A stretch of 64,000 nt of DNA from Streptomyces iranensis (GTDB lineage Bacteria > Actinomycetota > Actinomycetes > Streptomycetales > Streptomycetaceae): NCBI RefSeq assembly GCF_017874715.1, contig NZ_JAGGLR010000029.1:62001-126000 (forward strand), in the 5' to 3' direction. Of this stretch, positions 16,501-24,805 are shown in pieces; the stretch's first letter is position 1; every line of letters begins with the position of its first letter. A program made the translations under genes and the position numbers. The notes beneath the pieces were generated by a model. It made no database searches. It was given only the letters and a program-made list of their open reading frames with translations, and had not been told where the DNA came from.

Positions 16501-16833
16501 GCCCGCCGAGGTGCCATACCCGAGATCCGCGCCGAAGGCCGCCACCGCGGCGACCGCCGCGGCCAGCGCCGGGGTGCCCAGCTGCCCGCGCGACAGCCGG
16601 ACGGAGAGCGGTCTGCTGCCCGCGTCCGACTCGTCCAGCGCGCGCACATACGCCCCGTACTCCTCCGCGGCGGTGGCGGTCATCTCGTCCAGCGCGCCGC
16701 GCGCCCGGCTGAGCAGCACCCCGCCGTCGGTGCGCCCGCCCGAGCGGCGCACCTCCTCCTCCACGGCCCGCGACAGCAGCCGCTCGACTTCCGTCCGGTG
16801 GCTGTCCCGCAGCACCGCCAGTGACGCCGGCAT
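13555..16833 (-). CDS. large STAND/NB-ARC-type ATPase with TPR repeats
   Basis: The 1092-residue protein has a polar N-terminus and two hydrophobic Ala/Gly-rich segments (about residues 88-107 and 112-131) that may be membrane helices. An NB-ARC/AAA-like ATPase follows: Walker A GPPGSGRT at 263-270, Walker B TIVLDDARD near 351-359, and LITSR sensor at about 377. The C-terminal half is TPR repeats (for example GEAWALTQLARARLVAGEESAAVDQL). It resembles AfsR-type regulators but lacks the DNA-binding BTAD domain. The Walker A lysine is replaced by arginine. The ATG follows AGGAGGGGGATC. Signal sensing or scaffolding is inferred from the class. Confidence 0.85.
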   Translation of the reverse strand: MPASLAVLRDSHRTEVERLLSRAVEEEVRRSGGRTDGGVLLSRARGALDEMTATAAEEYGAYVRALDESDAGSRPLSVRLSRGQLGTPALAAAVAAVAAFGADLGYGTSAGTALGAGVTAAVAGSAAAVVKLTASHWPAAHRQAALRNQPGGAEQLRLQWLTAVEVRGIRPFIDQHRMTTAATRQGGGSAKRSASATGQPKLRGADRSQAARRRTVLEQSFAHLPEADGPFAGRHAQITQIAQWVRQARASTETKPTVVVLEGPPGSGRTMLAVRAAHHLRDEFRGACLVDLRGDSPEQAPLPTRDALLHLLNRLGAPRDQLLFRERSSQDQHIRRLTELYHQYLTGLPVTIVLDDARDAEQVRTLIPERSDGLVLITSRTPLGLPDDLAAWVHRIEVGPLDEPGAEELLRASAEEPTGAGPYDGQSVERIAELCGRLPLALRIAGSSLGPRSPAALVADLEAYGPVGAIERTLWLRYTDQQEGARRLLRRLALAGRASLGGAAAAALLDADEQEAGRHLEALGRAGLIQHVRGSRYRLHDLVRSFAHARLLDEEQPEQRTAAQERLIRSYAELADSVIRLVDGKTSTRADIFGKGAAHGFASLDAALRWLDDESSFITAALRHAEGVDQSAVLHLLGALCDYCLLRGDLYRLGEISELTQAVDQGLLMRSVQWRTGIAARQLGELDQARTTLSSVVDLYFEARHQAGAARALCSLGITLHHQGNLVEAAAKLREALELQRAEELRGDRAWTMHALAAVERDRGGLAEALELLGEALELHMESESLHGQAWAHFQLGQACLRMGDVPRAEAELGDALDAYSRTHDQRGEAWALTQLARARLVAGEESAAVDQLRQALTRHRENEDARGEAWTLYYLGQALEERGDHDSAVRELERARTMFSRMRDVYGLACARHHSARVTRDLRAAQTGSLRNSGFARQLLQDARQDFRRVGVAHGEAWSCVELAVIDAGNGKAAQALELVDEAAELFAGYGDRRGRSWARFLRCTLLPFASAGGSVIGTAVAQEELAELLREMREEGTAGDSRLEGCAEAFALVLERGVEPETGWQAWQLGMVPSRHSREVMAVLPDRPRA

Positions 16834-16895
16834 GGTGATCCCCCTCCTGCAGCAGTGCCCTCAGTCTTCCGTTTCTGGCTCCTATCCGGCAGTCC

Positions 16896-16919
16896 TGTGG
16901 ATAACTCCCCTGTGGATAA
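16896..16919 (-). promoter_or_regulatory. two DnaA-box-like sites in the STAND gene promoter
   Basis: TGTGGATAA occurs at 16896-16904 and again at 16911-16919, a 15-bp period. Read on the minus strand each is TTATCCACA, a perfect match to the classical DnaA box. They sit 60-90 bp upstream of the STAND gene. Whether DnaA binds here is not known. Confidence 0.55.
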
Positions 16920-16992
16920 CTTCGCCGGTCTCGCCGGGTGGGGGAGGATGGGCCCGAGCGCGCCTCGCCGTCCGCTGGGAGCGGCTACCGGC

Positions 16993-18066
16993 TCAACCGG
17001 TCTTGACGGGGGTCAGGGTGAACCCGTCATTGGGCTTGCCCGCGAGGAACTGGGCCAGCCCACCGCTGAGCGCGTACTTCGCCCCGCCCGGTCCCACGGT
17101 GACGTCGCTGGTGATGGGGTCCTTGACGGTGTCGGTGACGCTCACCGTGGCTTCCTTCCAGCCGTCGCGGGGCCTCACATGCTGGACCTTGGCGGGCTTG
17201 CCGGTCAGCAGACCGCTGCTGACCGCCGTGATCGACCCGTCCTTCAGGAGCTCCATGCCGGCCGGCGGGGACGACAGCGGCTTGTCGAGCTTCACCTTCC
17301 GCGCCTCTTCGGGATTGTCGACGGGCACCCGTACCAAGGAGCCGTCGGCCATGGAGATGATCAGCTGGTTGCCCTCCACCCACTCGACCGCTGTCATGCC
17401 GACATCGTCGAGGAAGTCGGGAATGTTGAGCTTGCCCTGGATCAGGTCGTTCTGCAGGAAGACCTTGGCGCGGCCCCGCTTGTCGATGCGGAACACCGTC
17501 GGGGTCAGCTCGTCGACGGCGTACGTGGTGCCGTCGGGCGCCACCGCCACGTCGGAGATCAGGTGCTTCTTGCCGTCATTGGTGATCGCGGTCAGATCGA
17601 CGCACCAATCCTGCTTCCCGGTCTTCAGGTCGTAGCTGCCCACACCGGCGACCTTGAAGGGGTTGTCCTTGTCGGAACGGTCGGCGACGCCGTAGTCCGC
17701 ATTGCTGACCATGATGCGGTTCCGTTCGCGGTCGACCTTGACGGCCTGCGGCGACACCAGTGCCGGGTCGTCGATGTGGGTGCGCACCTTTCCGTCCGGA
17801 CCGAAGGCGGTGACTTTGCCTTGCTTCAGCGAGGCGGCGAAGAACGTCTTCGACCGCGGGTCGTAGTCCAGGGAGTGCGGGAACACGTTCGGGCCGTCGG
17901 CCTTGATGACGCTGGGTGTCGCCTGCTCGCTCTGCTCGGCCTGGGTCTGGGTCCGCTCGGCGCCGGATCCGGCAGAGGAACCGCTCGTGGCCATCGCCGT
18001 CCCCGTGGCCGCGGCGGCGACGAGTGCCGCACCTGCGATGGCGATCTTCAGCTTCGTCTTCTTCAT
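16993..18066 (-). CDS. secreted SMP-30/NHL-like beta-propeller protein
   Basis: The 357-residue product starts with a Sec signal peptide (MKKTKLKIAIAGAALVAAAATGTAMA). The mature part has repeated blades (FPHSLDYDPRSKTFFAASLKQGKVTAFGPDG; SDVAVAPDGTTYAVDELTPTVFRIDKRG; GMTAVEWVEGNQLIISMADGSLVRV), typical of SMP-30/gluconolactonase-like or ScyD/E-like propellers. It is probably extracellular. The ligand or substrate is unknown. The ATG at 18066 follows AGAGGAAC; the open frame continues far upstream but that part has no coding character. Two exact 18-bp tandem repeats lie just upstream. Confidence 0.8.
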   Translation of the reverse strand: MKKTKLKIAIAGAALVAAAATGTAMATSGSSAGSGAERTQTQAEQSEQATPSVIKADGPNVFPHSLDYDPRSKTFFAASLKQGKVTAFGPDGKVRTHIDDPALVSPQAVKVDRERNRIMVSNADYGVADRSDKDNPFKVAGVGSYDLKTGKQDWCVDLTAITNDGKKHLISDVAVAPDGTTYAVDELTPTVFRIDKRGRAKVFLQNDLIQGKLNIPDFLDDVGMTAVEWVEGNQLIISMADGSLVRVPVDNPEEARKVKLDKPLSSPPAGMELLKDGSITAVSSGLLTGKPAKVQHVRPRDGWKEATVSVTDTVKDPITSDVTVGPGGAKYALSGGLAQFLAGKPNDGFTLTPVKTG

Positions 18067-18080
18067 TGTCCCTGTTCCTC

Positions 18081-18116
18081 TTGAGTGTTGGGGTCGGTTT
18101 GAGTGTTGGGGTCGGT
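18081..18116. repeat. exact 18-bp tandem duplication in the beta-propeller leader
   Basis: TTGAGTGTTGGGGTCGGT is present twice head to tail (18081-18098 and 18099-18116). It lies 15 bp upstream of the beta-propeller start codon, so it is in the 5' leader or promoter. Confidence 0.9.
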
Positions 18117-18142
18117 CTGTACCGCGGTGAGCTGTATGGAGG

Positions 18143-18715
18143 TCACTTGGTGATGTCGCGTCCGAGCAGGGCGGCCAGCCGGTCGAGCGCGGGGGCGTTC
18201 TCCGGAACGGGCCGGGACGGCGCGAACGGAGCGCCCGGCCCGGACGGCAGCTGTGGGATGAGACCGCGGGCGAACTCGATCTCCCGCTCGACCGTGGCGT
18301 CATCGAACAGGGCCTTCTGGCCGATGGCCTGGGCCAGATCCCGGCCGTGCACCAGGTGCTCGATGGTCTGCAGACGCAGCGCCACAGCGCCGGGCACCTC
18401 ACCGATCGGGGCCCGCACCGTGCGCTCCAGCGCTCCCGGCCCCTCGAAGGCGGCCACCAGCGCGGCGGCCGACGTCCGGAACGTCTCCTTGAGCGCTTCC
18501 GGAGCGGGGTCGGCATCGAGCGCCGGCCAGGGCGGCTCCGCCCCCATTGCGACGGCGAACGTGTGCTGTCCCGCCACCAGATGGTCGACCAGTTGCTGGA
18601 CATTCCAGCCCGTGCAGGGCGTGGGCGCGCTCCACCGCTCCTCATCCACGGCCTCGACCAGGTGGGCGACGGTGTCCATGACCTCGGCGAAAGCCGCGAC
18701 GGGTGTGGTGGACAT
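18143..18715 (-). CDS. TIGR03086 family (DinB/mycothiol maleylpyruvate isomerase-like) protein
   Basis: This 190-residue protein contains the four-helix DinB-like fold signature TPCTGWNVQQLVDHLVAGQHTFA in its first third. The conserved His in the LVDHL segment and HLVHGRDLA further on are potential metal or thiol-binding residues of this superfamily. Members are mycothiol-dependent or metal-binding enzymes of unknown substrate. The start at 18715 is set by GGAGG seven bases upstream; the frame extends further but without support. It precedes the beta-propeller gene on the same strand with a 76-bp gap. Confidence 0.85.
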   Translation of the reverse strand: MSTTPVAAFAEVMDTVAHLVEAVDEERWSAPTPCTGWNVQQLVDHLVAGQHTFAVAMGAEPPWPALDADPAPEALKETFRTSAAALVAAFEGPGALERTVRAPIGEVPGAVALRLQTIEHLVHGRDLAQAIGQKALFDDATVEREIEFARGLIPQLPSGPGAPFAPSRPVPENAPALDRLAALLGRDITK

Positions 18716-18812
18716 GGGGAACCTCCGGGAGGGGTGAAATTCAGGGTGAACGTGGGATGAAATGGGATGAGAGAGGAATGCGCGCATTCGCCCGTCGCGT
18801 GGCAGCGTCAGC

Positions 18813-18861
18813 GGCGGCAGGAAGGCGGCAGGAAGGCGGCAGGAAGGCGGCAGGAAGGCGG
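18813..18861. repeat. 11-bp tandem repeat, four units
   Basis: Four perfect units of GGCGGCAGGAA plus a partial fifth (GGCGG) lie in the 255-bp gap between the TIGR03086 gene and the XRE/MmyB-like gene. No other feature is visible in that gap. Confidence 0.9.
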
Positions 18862-18971
18862 TATGACGGGCCCCGCGGCACTCTCCGCCGAACTCGGGCG
18901 GGGGCTGCCGAGTGATGTTCAGGCGTGGCGCTCTGAGCAGACTGTGGTCTTCCGGTTGCCGGACGGCCGCA

Positions 18972-19934
18972 TCAGGAGCGCACGGGAGGAACGGCGCGTG
19001 CGGGGGCGTCGGCGGCCGGGTGGGCGGTTGCCGACAGGTCTGTGGCGGAGCGGGTGGTTGCCGACATGTCCGCGGCGGGCTGGAGGGTCTGGTTGAGCAA
19101 CTGCAGTGCCGCCTGGGCTGCGGAGCCGGGCGCCGCCGTCGTCACCACCAGCCGGATCCCCTGCCCCCGGGGCACCGGGAGCGAGTGCTGCAGTACGTCC
19201 AGCTCCCCGACCATCGGATGGCGCATCCGGTATTCGGCCATGTCCCAGGCGCGCACCCGGTGCTCGGCCCACAGCGTGGCGAACTGCGGGCTGCGCATGG
19301 TCAACTCGCCGATGAGGGAGGCCAGATGCGGGTCGTCCGGGTACTCGCCGACCGCCTGTCGCAGTTTGCCCACCACGTCCCGTGCCTTCCTGGGCCAGTC
19401 CACGTACAGGTCCCGCGTGTGGGCGTCCAGGAATACCAACCGGGCGGTGTTGGGCCGCGTGGCCGCCTGATCCGGGCTGTCCGGGGCCAGGTGTCCGGCG
19501 AACAACGCATGCCCGGCGCGGTTCCACGTCAGGATGTCCGAGCGTCGGCCGACGACGACCACGGGTGAGTCCCCGAAGGCGTCCACCAGTTGGCGCACCG
19601 CCGCGGTGACACGCTCGGCGGGGAGCCGGCGGCGGCGCTGCCGGGCATCACCGGACAAGGTGTGCAGGTGGTGCCGCTCCGCGCCATCCAGCCGCAGCGC
19701 CGTGGCCAGCGCGTCGAGGACCTGCGGCGAGGCGTTGAGCGACAGCCCCTGTTCCAGCCGGATGTAGTAGGCCACGCTGACACCGGCCAGCTGAGCCAGT
19801 TCCTCACGCCGCAGCCCCGGCACCCGCCGCCGGTCGCCGTAGTCCGGCAACCCCACGTCTGCCGGTTTCAGCCCCGCCCGGCGCGTGGACAGGAACTCGC
19901 CGAGGAGGGACTTGCCGTGCGTTGTCTCGTCCAT
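18972..19934 (-). CDS. XRE-family regulator with MmyB-like ligand-binding domain
   Basis: The 320-residue protein has an N-terminal HTH (RVPGLRREELAQLAGVSVAYYIRLEQG, about residues 35-65). The large C-terminal domain is of the MmyB-like type, found in many actinobacterial regulators and suspected to bind fatty acids or other small ligands (SDILTWNRAGHALFA; RSPQFATLWAEHRVRA). The final 40 residues are Ala/Thr/Pro-rich with short repeats and look disordered. ATG at 19934 is preferred although no clear ribosome-binding site precedes it; a longer frame reaches 19991. The target gene is not evident, since the short-chain oxidoreductase often beside such regulators is absent. Confidence 0.85.
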   Translation of the reverse strand: MDETTHGKSLLGEFLSTRRAGLKPADVGLPDYGDRRRVPGLRREELAQLAGVSVAYYIRLEQGLSLNASPQVLDALATALRLDGAERHHLHTLSGDARQRRRRLPAERVTAAVRQLVDAFGDSPVVVVGRRSDILTWNRAGHALFAGHLAPDSPDQAATRPNTARLVFLDAHTRDLYVDWPRKARDVVGKLRQAVGEYPDDPHLASLIGELTMRSPQFATLWAEHRVRAWDMAEYRMRHPMVGELDVLQHSLPVPRGQGIRLVVTTAAPGSAAQAALQLLNQTLQPAADMSATTRSATDLSATAHPAADAPARAVPPVRS

Positions 19935-20321
19935 GCGACCGAGTATCGCGAGGCTCTCCACATCTAGCCTGCCCCTGCGAGTAGCAGACACGGAGTCGCG
20001 GGCGCACGTGGCGTCGCCTCCGGCCTCACGGGAGTCGCCGCGGCGCGTGCTGCCGGTACGAGACGGCGCCGGTCCTCGCCGTCCGCGAGACCGTGTCCGC
20101 TGTCGGCGAGACCGTGCCCGCCGTCCGCGAGACCATGCCCGCCGTCGGCGAGGTGCGGTCTGGAAGGCGGCCGGTCGCGCTGCTTGTATGTCTGGGCGTT
20201 AAGCGATCCCGCCGCCACCGCGGACTGTTGCGGCGGGAGGTGCGCCCGAGACTGTCCGGGAGCCCTGACTCTCGGCCTGGTGTGCTGGGCCGGGCGGTCC
20301 GGAGCGTGCGACGATGCCGGT
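19935..20321. other. non-coding gap with 21-bp tandem repeats
   Basis: This 387-bp gap between two divergent genes holds three full 21-bp units and a partial fourth at 20081-20152, beginning GTCCGCGAGACC or GTCGGCGAGACC. Open frames on both strands through the repeat encode simple repeated peptides and are not credible genes. I see no other coding signal here. Confidence 0.8.
20081..20152. repeat. 21-bp tandem repeat, 3.4 units
   Basis: Units start at 20081, 20102, 20123 and 20144 and alternate between a GTCCGCGAG and a GTCGGCGAG beginning, as if a 42-bp pair had duplicated. Confidence 0.9.
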
Positions 20322-22355
20322 ATGAATCGCCTGGCCAGCTCCCAGTCGCCGTACCTGCTGCAGCACGCCACCAACCCCGTGGATTGGTGGCCGTGGGGGG
20401 AAGAGGCGTTCGCGGAGGCGGAGCAGCGCAACGTACCCGTACTGTTGTCGGTCGGCTACTCCGCGTGTCACTGGTGTCATGTCATGGCGCACGAGTCGTT
20501 CGAGGACCAGGCGACCGCGGACTATCTCAACGCCCACTTCGTCTCCGTGAAGGTCGACCGCGAGGAGCGGCCGGACGTCGACGCCGTGTACATGGAGGCG
20601 GTGCAGGCCGCCACCGGCCAGGGCGGCTGGCCCATGACGGTCTTCCTGACCCCCGAGGCCCAGCCGTTCTACTTCGGCACGTACTTCCCGCCCCGCCCCC
20701 GGCCCGGGGCGCCGTCCTTCCGGCAGGTGCTGGAGGGGGTGAGCGCCGCCTGGTCGGACCGCCGCGACGAGGTGCGGGACGTCGCCGGCCGGATCGTGGA
20801 GGACCTGTCCCAGCGCGGCGGTATCGCCCTGGGCTCGGACGCGCCGCAGCCGCCCGGCGAGGAGGATCTGCACAGCGCGCTCATGGCCCTGACCCGCGAA
20901 TTCGACGCCGCCCGCGGCGGGTTCGGCGGTGCGCCGAAGTTCCCGCCGTCCATGGCGCTGGAGTTCCTGCTGCGCCACCATGCCCGCACCGGCTCCGAGG
21001 GCGCGCTCCAGATGGTGTCGGCCACCTGCGAGGCGATGGCCCGCGGGGGTATCTACGACCAGCTCGGCGGCGGTTTCGCCCGCTACTCCGTCGATGCCAC
21101 CTGGACCGTGCCCCACTTCGAGAAGATGCTGTACGACAACGCGCTGCTGTGCCGCGTCTACGCCCACCTCTGGCGGGCCACCGGCTCGGACCTCGCACGC
21201 CGTGTCGCCCTGGAGACGGCGGACTTCATGGTCCGCGAGCTGCGCACCGCACAGGGCGGTTTCGCCTCCGCGCTGGACGCCGACAGCGACGACGGAACCG
21301 GCAGGCATGTCGAGGGCGCGTACTACGTGTGGACCCCCGAGCGGCTGGGCGAAGTGCTGGGGGAGGCCGACGCGGAGCTCGCCGCCGGGTATTTCGGCGT
21401 CACCCGGGAGGGCACCTTCGAGCACGGGGCCTCCGTGCTCCAGCTGCCCGACGGGGAGCGGCTGACGGATGCCGCGCGCGTCTCCTCCGTACGGGAGCGG
21501 CTGCTGGCCGCCCGGGAGCTACGGGCCCGCCCCGGCCGCGACGACAAGGTCGTCGCGGCGTGGAACGGGCTGGCCATCGCCGCGCTCGCCGAGACCGGTG
21601 CCTATTTCGACCGCCCCGACCTGGTGAACGCCGCGACCGAGGCCGCCGAGCTGCTGGTGCGCATCCACATGGACCAGCGCGGGCGGCTGGCCCGCACCTC
21701 GCTCGACGGCACCGCGGGCGGGCACGCGGGCGTGCTCGAGGACTACGGGGATGTGGCCGAGGGCTTCCTCGCGCTGTCCGCCGTCACCGGGGACGGCGCG
21801 TGGGTGGAGTTCGCCGGGCTGCTCCTGGACACCGTGCTGAGCCGGTTCACCGACGAGGACGGCACGCTGTTCGACACCGCCGATGACGCCGAGACGCTCA
21901 TCCGCCGCCCCCAGGACCCGACGGACAACGCGGTGCCGTCCGGCTGGACGGCCGCCGCCGGGGCCCTGCTGTCCTACGCCGCCATCACCGGCGGAGCGCG
22001 CCATCGGGAGGGTGCCGAGCGCGCCCTCGCGGTGGTGCGGGCCCTCGGCCCCCGGGCGCCCCGCTTCATCGGCTGGGGCCTGGCCGTGGCCGAGGCCCGG
22101 CTCGACGGGCCGCGCGAGGTGGCCGTGGTCGGCCCTGGCGGCGACCCGGCGACCCGCGCCCTGCACCGCGCCGCGCTGCTCGCCACCGCCCCCGGGGCGG
22201 TCGTCGCGGTCGGCGAGCCCGGCTCCGGCGAGATCCCGCTCCTCCAGGACCGCCCCCTCCTGGAGGGCCGCCCGGCGGCCTACGTCTGCCGCGGCTTCAC
22301 CTGCGACGCGCCCACGGCCGATGTCGAGGCCCTGACGGCCAAGCTGGGCGGCTGA
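20322..22355 (+). CDS. YyaL/SSP411-type protein with thioredoxin-like domain (DUF255)
   Basis: The 677-residue protein has an N-terminal thioredoxin-like domain with the hallmark CHWC active site (residues about 48-51, in GYSACHWCHVMAHESF). An (alpha/alpha)6 barrel like that of N-acylglucosamine 2-epimerases and glycosidases follows (GGIYDQLGGGFARYSVD; WTVPHFEKMLYDN). This is the architecture of bacterial YyaL and mammalian spermatogenesis-associated protein 20. The biochemical role is unknown, though a redox-linked function is likely. The ATG at 20322 lies at the start of the conserved MNRLASSQSPYLLQHA; upstream reading frame is repeat-derived. Confidence 0.93.
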   Translation: MNRLASSQSPYLLQHATNPVDWWPWGEEAFAEAEQRNVPVLLSVGYSACHWCHVMAHESFEDQATADYLNAHFVSVKVDREERPDVDAVYMEAVQAATGQGGWPMTVFLTPEAQPFYFGTYFPPRPRPGAPSFRQVLEGVSAAWSDRRDEVRDVAGRIVEDLSQRGGIALGSDAPQPPGEEDLHSALMALTREFDAARGGFGGAPKFPPSMALEFLLRHHARTGSEGALQMVSATCEAMARGGIYDQLGGGFARYSVDATWTVPHFEKMLYDNALLCRVYAHLWRATGSDLARRVALETADFMVRELRTAQGGFASALDADSDDGTGRHVEGAYYVWTPERLGEVLGEADAELAAGYFGVTREGTFEHGASVLQLPDGERLTDAARVSSVRERLLAARELRARPGRDDKVVAAWNGLAIAALAETGAYFDRPDLVNAATEAAELLVRIHMDQRGRLARTSLDGTAGGHAGVLEDYGDVAEGFLALSAVTGDGAWVEFAGLLLDTVLSRFTDEDGTLFDTADDAETLIRRPQDPTDNAVPSGWTAAAGALLSYAAITGGARHREGAERALAVVRALGPRAPRFIGWGLAVAEARLDGPREVAVVGPGGDPATRALHRAALLATAPGAVVAVGEPGSGEIPLLQDRPLLEGRPAAYVCRGFTCDAPTADVEALTAKLGG

Positions 22356-22780
22356 CCGGGGGCGGGACCGAACCCGCCGACGTACGGTACGTGGGCCCGG
22401 GGCGGGGACGCTGCCGGGCCTGGGGCCGGTCCGGAGCCGCGACGGCGCCGGGGTCCGGGCCCGTGATGGGGCGGGGGTCCAGGCTTGTGATGGGGCTGGG
22501 GTCCAGGCCGGTCCGGGGCTAAGGGGTGTCCGGCGGATCGTGACGCCTGCGGCGCGTAGGGGAAAGATCCGCCGGACACCCCTTAGTCCGGAGCCGCGGC
22601 GGGGCTGGCTGCGTCCGGGACGGGACGGGGCGGGACGGGGCGGGGACTGCGGCCGCGACGGTGCCGGTCCGGAGCCGCGACGGTGCCGGTCCGGGGCTAG
22701 TCCGGGGTTGCGGCGGGGCTGGTCGCGTCCGGGGCGGGGCCGGGCCGGAGTCGGCGCGGGGCCGGGGTGCCGGTCCGGGG
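22356..22780. other. non-coding gap with a long inverted repeat and GC-rich repeats
   Basis: This 425-bp gap between convergent genes contains a perfect 21-bp inverted repeat (22519-22539 with 22566-22586) around a 26-base loop. On either side are many short imperfect repeats of GGTCCGGAGCCGCGACGG and GGGGTCCAGG types. The loop side carries a 27-bp module (22528-22554) that recurs at 40384 and 40506. No plausible coding frame is present. Confidence 0.8.
22519..22586. terminator. 21-bp perfect inverted repeat
   Basis: Left arm 22519-22539 starts CTAAGGGGTGTCCGG; right arm 22566-22586 is its exact complement, ending CCCCTTAG. The position between convergent genes fits a bidirectional terminator. 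Its similarity to intergenic modules near 40.4 kb points to a dispersed repeat family. Confidence 0.7.
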
Positions 22781-23419
22781 CTACAGCGGGAGGCCCTGGG
22801 ACAGCATGTTCAAGGCGCGGTCGATGCTCTCCTCCATGGCCGCCAGCGCCGAGTCCTCCGCCGCGCCCTGGTCGGCGCAGTGGAAGAGCGCTTCCTGGAG
22901 AACGCCGAGGACGGCTCCGACCACGACGCGCACCTCGAAGTCCTCCGGCGACCGGTCGCTGCGCTCGGCCAGGACCTCGGCGAGCAGGGCGCCGGTCCGG
23001 GACATGCTCTCGCTCATGCGGGCGCGCAGCCCCGGTACCTGGCGGATCAGGGTGAGGCGGACCAGCATCTCCCGCCGCTCGTCAGCGGCGAACTGCCGGA
23101 ACAGGTCGAGCAGGACACGCCGCAGCGAGGCGACCGGCGGTTCGTCCAGCGGCCGGTCCCGGAGCGCGGCGAGCAGGACATCGTCGTACTCGTCGGAGAG
23201 AACGATGTCCTCCTTGGTGGGGAAGTAGCGGAAGACGGTGCTGGGGGAGACGTCGGCGGCCTCCGCGATGCGGTCCACCGGGGTCGCGTCGTACCCCTGC
23301 TCGGTGAACAGCCGGTAGGCGGCGCGCCGGATCGCCTGCCGGGTCTGGATCTTCTTGCGTTCGCGCAGCCCGAGCTTGGGCCGTGCGGACGTCGTACGTG
23401 CGGAAGCCATGGATCTCAT
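22781..23419 (-). CDS. TetR-family regulator of the adjacent efflux gene
   Basis: This 212-residue protein has the TetR DNA-binding domain at residues about 20-65 (RQAIRRAAYRLFTEQGYDATPVDRIAEAADVSPSTVFRYFPTKEDIV). The C-terminal ligand domain is of the type with a TetR_C-like end. Its ATG at 23419 overlaps the stop codon of the MFS gene (ATGA), so regulator and transporter form one operon. That coupling makes self-regulated efflux control likely. The probable operator is the imperfect palindrome at 24806-24835. Confidence 0.92.
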   Translation of the reverse strand: MRSMASARTTSARPKLGLRERKKIQTRQAIRRAAYRLFTEQGYDATPVDRIAEAADVSPSTVFRYFPTKEDIVLSDEYDDVLLAALRDRPLDEPPVASLRRVLLDLFRQFAADERREMLVRLTLIRQVPGLRARMSESMSRTGALLAEVLAERSDRSPEDFEVRVVVGAVLGVLQEALFHCADQGAAEDSALAAMEESIDRALNMLSQGLPL

Positions 23420-24801
23420 TGTCGGGCATCGGCGGTCTCCTGGACCATGGCGCCTTGATCAGCGGGGACCGTACGGGGCAGGAGGACCGCGACCAGTACC
23501 GCCGCCGCGAGGGAGGTGAACGCGGTCACCAGGAGGGCCACGTCCATGCCGTGGACGAACGCGGCGTCCGCCGACGCGGCGAGATGCGGATCGCCGAGCC
23601 GCCCGGCCACCGCGTGGGCCGCGACCACCGAGCCGTCCGCCGCGTCGGCTGCGGCGGGCGGCAGCCCGGTGGTGTCGAGCCGGGTGCGGTACGCGTCGGC
23701 GAGCAGGCTGCCGAGCAGGGCGACGCCGATGGTGCCGCCCACTTGGCGCAGGGTCATGAGCAGCCCGGAGCCGGTGCCTTCGCGGTCCCGGGAGAGGGCG
23801 CCGAGCGCCGCGTCCATGGCTTGGACGACGCCGAGGCCGAAGCCGAGTCCGGTGATCGTGAGCCAGGGCGCGGTCATGCCGTAGCCGTCGCCCATCTCGG
23901 TACGGGAACCGAGGAACGCGGCGGCGGCGCTCACCAGCAGCCCGCCGCTGATGACGGGCCGGGGGCCGAAGCGGGCGGCGAGCGGGGTGGCGGCGCGGGC
24001 CGCCAGCAGGAGTCCGGCCATCATCGGCAGCAGCCGCAACCCGGTGCCGAAGGCGTCATTGCCGAGGACGGCCTGGAGGTACTGCGGCAGGACGAACAGC
24101 AGTCCCAGCAGCGAGAAGCCCACCAGCGTGATGGCGACGGCGTTCCACAGGAACGCGGGCCGGAACAGCAGCCCCAGGTCCAGCATCGGCCGCACCGACT
24201 GCCGCTCGCGCAGGGTGAGCCCGGTGAGCAGGGCGACGGACGCGGCGAAGGCGGTGAGGATCAGCGGGTCGGTCCAGCCCCGGGACGGGGCCTCGATGAG
24301 GCCCCAGACGAGCGCGATGAGCCCGCCGACGCTCAGCGCGGTGCTGACGAGGTCGATCCTGGGGGCCGCCGGGTCGCGGGTTTCGGGGAGCAGGAAGAGG
24401 CAGGCCAGGATGGCGATCGCGACGAGGGGAATGTTGATCAGGAAGATCGATCCCCACCAGAAGTGGTCGAGGAGCCAGCCGCCGACGAGGGGGCCGAGCG
24501 GCATGCCGAGCCCCATCGCGGCGCTCAGGGCCGCGATCGCCCTGGACCTCTCGCCGGGGCCGAAGAAGGTGGGCAGGACGGCCATGGACAGCGGCATGAC
24601 CAGCGCGGCGCCCGCCCCCATGACCAGGCGCGCGGCGATGACCGGGGCGGGGGTGGAGACCAGCGCTCCGATGAGCGCCCCGGCCAGGAAGATCAGCAGA
24701 CCGGTGATGAGCAGGCGGCGGCGGCCGAATCGGTCGCCGAGGAGGCCCGCCGGAAGCATCGCGGTTCCGGACGTGGGTCCGGGGCAGCGGACATGGCACA
24801 C
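23416..24801 (-). pseudogene. EmrB/QacA-type MFS drug efflux gene with a damaged 5' end
   Basis: From GLLGDRFGRRRLLITG onward the 461-codon frame reads as a DHA2 (14-helix) MFS transporter. It has the A-motif loop and motif C-like GLGMPLGPLVGGWLLD, then helices to the C-terminus. The first two helices, which normally occupy about 50 residues before GLLGDRFGRRR, are missing. A good start (ATG at 24794 after CGGAGGTGTGCC) opens a typical MFS N-terminus (MSAAPDPRPEP), but it is out of frame by two bases and stops soon. This fits an internal deletion joining the two. A shortened protein could still start at the ATG at 24759. Confidence 0.7.
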
Positions 24802-24805
24802 CTCC

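Noticed and set aside
13399..16824. A plus-strand open frame of 1141 codons opposite the STAND gene
   Set aside because: It is a GC-bias shadow of the minus-strand gene. Its product is a low-complexity Gln/Arg/His-rich sequence without domains, while the minus strand shows clear ATPase and TPR motifs and a good ribosome-binding site.
19964..20431. A minus-strand frame encoding repeated LADGGHG units
   Set aside because: The repeat peptide follows from the 21-bp tandem DNA. The frame overlaps the start of the YyaL-like gene.
22356..22780. Insertion sequence or MITE at the 21-bp inverted repeat
   Set aside because: No transposase and no target duplication next to the arms. A terminator-like hairpin is the simpler reading.
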